Assembly: GCF_011386835.1 (NCBI RefSeq)
Contig: NC_088792.1
Location: 64,587,287 to 64,651,286 of the forward strand
Length of the DNA: 64,000 bases
Origin: Chrysemys picta bellii
Lineage: Eukaryota > Chordata > Testudines > Emydidae
Reading direction: 5' to 3'
The notes beneath the pieces were generated by a model that saw only the letters and a program-made list of their open reading frames with translations, was not told the DNA's origin and ran no database searches. How positions within the stretch are numbered: the first letter of the stretch is position 1; every line of letters starts with the position of its first letter. Position numbers and translations under genes: made by a program. Shown here in pieces: positions 58,854-64,000 of this stretch.

Positions 58854-59054
58854 AACAAAAAGAGTCCTGTGGCACCTTAAAGACTAACAGATGTATTGGA
58901 GCATAAGCTTTCATGGGTGTCATGCATCTGACGAAGTGGGCATTCACCCACGAAAGCTTATGCTCCAATACATCTGTTAGTCTTTAAGGTGCCACGGGAC
59001 TCTTTGTTGCTTTTTACAGATCCAGACTAACACGGCTACCCCTCTGATACCTGA
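58854..59054 (+). mobile_element. Fold-back retroposon with loop
   Basis: Flanked by an exact 12-bp duplication TTTGTGAAAAGT (58842-58853, 59055-59066). Arms pair around a 25-nt loop that includes ATGCATCTGACGAAGTGGGC; the left arm lacks that part. The 3' end reads ACACGGCTACCCCTCTGATA. Confidence 0.85.
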
Positions 59055-59066
59055 TTTGTGAAAAGT

Positions 59067-59879
59067 GTTCACCCACATGTGATAGGGTGTTTTTGTCTTT
59101 TATCATTTTTCTGTGTCCCTTTTAAGCCTGGAACTTCTTGCTGTATATTGAGGTAGTACTGCTGTCTAAGCCTTGACTCTTGAAATTGAGGGTACTAAGC
59201 TGTGCCTTATCCAATGAGGTATTTTGTCCTTAGAAGAAATGATGGATAATGGTGCAGGGAGGAGACTAACCTGGGAATATTTAGTAGCAGTGCAAGTTAA
59301 GGAACCTGGCCAAGTCAGACCTGGTCATCTCTGAAGCTGGCTGAAAGGTTGCAGTGCTTCCATTGAGCTTTCCCCTAACCCTATGACATAAGTTGCCAGA
59401 TCTCTGGGTGCCATTGGACTTTTTTTGTGTGACCACATCAATAGCCAAGTCCTTGAATTTTGCTCTCTTGATGTGCAGAAATTGGCCCCAACACCAGTAT
59501 TCCCAGCACCAAGGGTCTTTGACAAAGGTGTAGTCTGTACTGACTGTGCTTATCAAGGATACAGCCTTGTGGATAACCTTTTCAGAGCCACTCACTTGTG
59601 TGCTCAAAATAAGTGAATCAGAATGATACTTTTGATGCCATTGGTAGAGGCAACTTTTCCAGAGTTTGTCAGCCAGATTTTTGAGTCCATGCCAGTCCAG
59701 GAATTTACAAGAGCTGTAGATGAGATACCTGGGCCAGGAAACACGTTCCAGTAGGGTGGCTGGAATCTTGCATCCTACTTCAGACTAGCTGCCGAAGGCA
59801 TTGTGGCAGACAGCTTCATTTCTACATCCCTGCCTAAAAGGCAAGAAGATGTAGTCTTCCTACTTCTATCTAAAGGGGA
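59067..59879. other. Intergenic, no feature seen
   Basis: No supported feature. Short frames without domains. Confidence 0.4.
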
Positions 59880-60415
59880 AAGGATGGCCTAGTGCATCAG
59901 TTCTCAACCAGGGGTCTGGTGCTCCCTGGGGGGCTGTGAGGAGGTTTCAGGGGGGTCTTCCAAAATAAACCAGAGAGCAGGGCCAGCGTTAGATTCACTG
60001 GGGCCCGGGGCAGAAAGCCAAAGCCTGACTAGCTTAGCTTTGCGGGGGCCCTGGGCAATTGCTCTGCTTGCTACCCCCCTAACGCTGGCCCTGGCTTTTA
60101 ATTTACTGAAAAACAGTTGGGGCACAGCTAGGTCATGGAATTTTTATAGCATGTGGTGGGCGGGGCCTCAAAGAGGAAAAGATTGAGACCCTCTGGTCTA
60201 GTGATTAGGCTACTAGCCTACAACTCAGGAGACCCATGTTCAATTCCTGACTCTGCCACAGACTTTGTGTGACATGGGGTATTAGTCTCTTTGCCTCACT
60301 TCTCTATCTGTAAAATGAGGTAATCACATCCCTTCACAGAGATATTGTGTGGATAAATGCATTCAAAGACTGTGAGGCACTCAGAGAGCATAGTGATGGG
60401 AGCATAGACGTACCA
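59880..60415 (+). repeat. tRNA-derived SINE split by hAT MITE
   Basis: The SINE head GGATGGCCTAGTG stops at 59894 and resumes at 60204 with ATTAGGCTACTAGCCTACAA, then the B box GTTCAATTCCT and the body TGCCTCACTTCTCTATCTG. Removing the insert and one duplication restores a normal A-box region. Confidence 0.8.
59895..60195. mobile_element. hAT MITE inside SINE
   Basis: Starts CATCAGTTCTCAACCAGGGG and ends AAAGATTGAGACCCTCTG, hAT-type ends. The 8-bp flanks GCCTAGTG (59887-59894) and GTCTAGTG (60196-60203) match at seven of eight. The interior GGGCCAGCGTTAG / CTAACGCTGGCCC pair forms an inner palindrome. Confidence 0.8.
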
Positions 60416-60639
60416 TAGATATTTCCCACACTCTCCTCTGCCATCAGAGCTCGGTGCCTAATTCACTGTGATTAGAGTGGGGAAATAGGCCAGAACCACT
60501 ATAATGTGTCCCAAATTCCTGAATTTTGGTAGTGAGAGTCATTTGAAGGGTTTACCCATCTATGGTTTAAACATTCTAAGCTGTGAATAATAATACCTTC
60601 TAGTTCCTTTCCCAGTACTAACACAAGGTGTCTGATTTT

Positions 60640-60795
60640 AAATTTACATAGACAGCTAAAGATGTAGTGGGATTTTCAAAAGGCCCTAGATGCCTAAACC
60701 ATAAAAAGCAATGTGAGTTAGGGCACTTTGAAAAGCTGACTAGGTGCCTATCTGCATCTTTAGGTGCCTAAATACCACTAGAAATCTGGTACAGG
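60640..60795. repeat. Palindromic MITE-like fragment
   Basis: GGGATTTTCAAAAGGCCC, AGATGCCTAAACC and TCTTTAGGTGCCTAAATACC are parts of an old palindromic dispersed repeat related to 37558. Boundaries unclear. Confidence 0.4.
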
Positions 60796-60893
60796 ATTTG
60801 TTAGTCTCTAAGGTGCCACAAGTACTCCTGGGTTTTTGGTTTTTTTTTTTTTTTGCTGATACAAACTAACACGGCTGCTACTCTGAAACATGA
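60796..60893 (+). repeat. Fold-back retroposon family, partial copy
   Basis: Reads TTTGTTAGTCTCTAAGGTGC and, after an expanded T run, AACTAACACGGCTGCTACTC with TGAAAC. It carries one arm and the 3' end only. No target duplication is clear. Confidence 0.65.
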
Positions 60894-60921
60894 CTTAAGG
60901 AGTGTTTCAGAAAGTCCAAAG

Positions 60922-61145
60922 GTTTCAGAGTAGCAGCCGTGTTAGTCTGTATCCGCAAAAAGAAGAACAGGAGGACTTGTGGCACCTTAGAGACTAACAA
61001 ATTTATTAGAGCATAAGCTTTCGTGGACTACAGCCCACTTCTTCAGATATGCATCCGAAGAAGTGGGCTGTAGTCCACGAAAGCTTATGCTCTAATAAAT
61101 TTGTTAGTCTCTAAGGTGCCACAAGTCCTCCTGTTCTTCTTTTTG
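60922..61145 (-). mobile_element. Fold-back retroposon, long arms
   Basis: Flanked by an exact 13-bp duplication AGAAAGTCCAAAG (60909-60921, 61146-61158). Begins GTTTCAGAGTAGCAGCCGTG (the 3' end read on the minus strand). Arms 60956-61051 and 61052-61145 are inverted copies, differing by a 2-bp insertion at the centre near ATGCAT. The palindrome ends exactly at the element's right edge. Confidence 0.88.
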
Positions 61146-61158
61146 AGAAAGTCCAAAG

Positions 61159-63239
61159 TGACCCAAACATGATGGGAAGGGGTGGCAGATACATTGGTCT
61201 ACTTCAGGTCATTCATCCTTAGGCAGGAAAGCTTTGGAAGAGTGGGGCTGCATCTCTTGGTGTGGCCAGAGCAAGGGGTGGGGCAAAGGGTATGGAAAGT
61301 GGTTCGCTAAGTCTGTGTTCTGGAACCCTTGAAGAAAAGACATGGAACGCTTTTGCTTCTGCTGTGGAGGGCAAGCACCTGGGGCAGTGAGATGTTGCTC
61401 CCACTGAAACCAGCTGCTGCCATAAAAGCCAGCTTTCCAAATGGAGCCTCTCTCTCTTCCCCCCCCCAAAGGGCAGCACAAGGAGAGGTGGAGAGCAGCA
61501 GCTGAAGTGGTGGGTGGAGCACAGCTAACTCCTCGTGGAATGCTCCCCTCCCACCTCCTCTGCAGCGACTCATGAGCCAGTCTTTAGATGGGTTGCCAGG
61601 TGAGGACTTCCCTGTCTGTTCCCTCACCTCCCTATGCCTCCTGCAGCATCCCTCGCACAACCTCCCCCAGTTACCCCTTCACATGCGATGGGAGGAGCTG
61701 TTACATGTGCTTTTGCTGAGTCACAGAGCTCCCAGCCTGCTGTAAGCAGAGTGGGTCAAAGCTGCGCTCAGTTAACAGCTTTCTCCCCACCTTCTCCAAA
61801 CCTAACCAAGAACATTGAAGGGCCTTGAGGAGTAGGGAGTGGTTGTTGGCAGAAGGAGATCCTCTCAGTTCTGCTCTGCCTACTGCTGCTGCAGCTGGGG
61901 AGTGGGAAGAAACCTAGGCAGAGGAACACCGCTCCTTTCTACCTTCCCCCAAACAGAGCAGGGGCCCTGGAGGAGGAAGAGAGACAGAACTGCAGGATTC
62001 TTAGGACAATTCCCAGTCCTATCCCTCTTTCAGCAACCCCTCCCTCTCAGCTACTCCCTTCCTTCTGATTCCCCATTCTGGTGCAGGAAGGAGGAGTTTA
62101 CGGGTGGGAGTTGGACTTCTGCCTCCAATCCAAGGGGCTGCAGCCTTGTCTAGACTAGAATTTAATGTGCTGATGTGTTTTGAAAGCATAGTGTAGACAA
62201 GCACATTGCCTGTAGCATGCTAAATTGGTTGAATTACAGCCAAGGTGAGTGCCCAATCCATTTTAGCTACCTCATGCAGCCATTACATGTTAAATACTAA
62301 TTTAGACAAGTCCTAAAACTTTGGCTAGGGTGCCAGCCCTGCTGTCTGGGAGCTGCTACAGAACAGCCCCAGCTTCATTCTGCTGCTCCTGCCTCCATCC
62401 TTCCTTCAACCCTCTTTGCTAGCATTTGTAAAAGGAACAGCTGGCAGCAGAAGGGACTTCAAAATCCAGCTGCTGCTGCTTCTCCTGGAGCTGCTTCCCT
62501 CAGAATGATCCCTAACTAGGGAAGGGGCTCCAGGCTCCCCATCACCCAGGTGGGTGGCTGTGGCTGCTGAAGAGGGGGAGTCAATGGGGGGATGAGGGAC
62601 ACTCCCCCTTTCCTTGAGGTATATCCTAGCAGAGCTAAGGGGAAGATCCTGACTTTTCCCCCTTGGGGATCTTCTTAGCAACTGATGGAGAGCTTCACAG
62701 AAGAAGCCAAGTGCAGTGCACCAGTTTAGTCCTGTGCAAAACCTAGGAACTATGAGCACCCCGGCACCTTTCTGTTAGCTATTTACATATAGGCCTGTAT
62801 CACGTGTATTAAAGCAGGGAGCAGTGGCCCCTTTGACACAAGTTGTCAAAGGAAAGTTGGAAAGGCAGCAGCAGGAACAGTTATGGTAGCCATGAGCCTC
62901 AGGAGGAGCACAGCTCTTCTCCTGCTTTCTTAACCTTCACCTCGGGGGTCCTGGTCACCCTATGGCTGCTGCTCCCCCACCCTTCCACTGCTCTGCCTTG
63001 GCCCTATTGAGCCCGATCAGCACCATCTTGTTATGGGGGGGGAGGCAGTGAAGTCCTGCTGCCTAGACGCGGGAGTCCCAGTGGTAGGCCAGCTTGCTAC
63101 ACATGCACGTTGAGGAGCCCTCCCAGAGGACGCCTGCTAGGGTGTGAGATGTCCACAGGCCCAGCTGGAGCAAGAAGGTGCCAGGCTTTGGCCCCTCAGG
63201 CAGAAGGAAAGATAATGGCCTTGCCCCTTGGATTAGGGG
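61159..63239. other. Intergenic, no gene recognised
   Basis: Moderately GC-rich sequence with many short frames and no recognisable domain or splice structure. A possible old repeat at 62148-62314 has inverted ends CTTGTCTAGACTAG / TTTAGACAAGTCC. Confidence 0.35.
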
Positions 63240-63900
63240 CCTCTGGAGGTGCCCTGAGGGAGGCTGTGCTGGTTCGGGGGGATGCTGTGGGGGAGGGTGG
63301 TGCTGGCTCAGGAAAGGGGGAAGGTACTGGCTCGGGGGTGGGGGGGGGGGATGTTATGGGGGGGGCGGGCTGTGCAGGAAAAAGGCCTGGCAGTGGTAAC
63401 ACTGCGCCTAGGCACCACCAGCCCCTCCCCACAACCAGCCCCAGCAGAGCCGGCTCCTCTGCATCCCCCATGGTGTCCCCCAGAGCTAGCACATCCCTCC
63501 CCTTTACCACCTACTCCAGGGCCAGTCCCTCTCTCCCCCATGGCACCCCCAGAGCCAGCACCTCCTGCCCCCCATGGTACCCCACCCCAATTGGCACTGG
63601 GAGGGATGTTGGCTCTGGAGGTGTGTGGGGGAGGGAGGGGCTGGCTTGGGGGGGGCAGGTGCTGTGGGGGAGGGAGGAGCTGGCTCTGCAGAGGGTGCCA
63701 TGGGAGAAGGGAGGTGCTGGCTCCTGGGGGGGGGGGGGAATGGTGGTGCTGGCAGTGGCGCTTGGTGCCATGGAGGTGCTGGCTCTGTGGGGGGGCCATG
63801 GGGCGTGGGGGACGGTGGTTCTGGCTCTGGGTAGACGGTGCCATGGGGCGGGAGGTGTTGGCTTAGGGAGAGGGGGGGGGGGGGTGCCGGGTGGGGCAGG
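63240..63900. repeat. G-rich minisatellite
   Basis: Irregular units of GGTGCTGGCTC followed by runs of G and words such as GCCATGGGG recur on the plus strand, with their complement between 63420 and 63600 (CCAGAGCCAGCACCTCC). So the array includes inverted segments. Many long frames on both strands are repeat artefacts. The many G runs could form quadruplexes. Confidence 0.82.
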
Positions 63901-64000
63901 GATGGTGGAGCCCACAGTATTGCCACTGCCAGGCCTATTTTCCTGCACAAGCCCCCACTCAGCAGCCTCCTGAATGTCAAAGATGGACATGGGTGAAACA

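Noticed and set aside
63110..63980. Several overlapping open frames up to 287 codons on both strands
   Set aside because: All are low-complexity translations of a G-rich minisatellite.

Overview
This is a 64 kb piece of a vertebrate nuclear genome, most likely a turtle. I base that on one clear host gene of amniote type and on the repeat mix: CR1 LINEs, tRNA-derived SINEs, DIRS-type retrotransposons, many hAT MITEs and TA-flanked palindromic MITEs of kinds I associate with turtle genomes. The species call rests on memory of repeat families, not on a search.

The only host gene I can support is PALS2 (formerly MPP6), a membrane-associated guanylate kinase scaffold, on the + strand. Ten coding exons lie between 760 and 43963 and encode the last 501 codons; about 39 N-terminal residues should lie upstream. 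All splice sites are GT-AG, all exon phases join, and no exon carries a stop or frameshift. Domains in order are the rest of the L27 region, PDZ, SH3 split over two exons, a lysine-rich HOOK segment, and a guanylate-kinase-like domain ending in WVY and a stop at 43961-43963.

The introns are full of transposable elements. The 15.8 kb intron between PDZ and SH3 holds LTR-like sequence, an L2-like LINE with a nested CR1 end, SINE and MIR copies and a decayed DIRS element. The next intron (23209-31099) holds a second, more complete DIRS element with gag, RT, RNase H and tyrosine recombinase remnants, itself hit by a TA MITE, a minisatellite and a hAT MITE. Later introns hold a fold-back hAT (31519-33160), another hAT MITE, TA MITEs, and a 2.7 kb CR1 interrupted by a TA MITE.

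Downstream of the stop (43964-64000) I find a possible long 3' UTR and no second gene. This part holds a 4.2 kb hAT relic with a perfect 8-bp target duplication, several hAT MITEs, SINEs, a G-rich minisatellite at the right edge, and a retroposon family that has 10-13 bp target duplications, a constant 3' end and fold-back (palindromic) copies. That fold-back retroposon family is the observation I find most worth checking.
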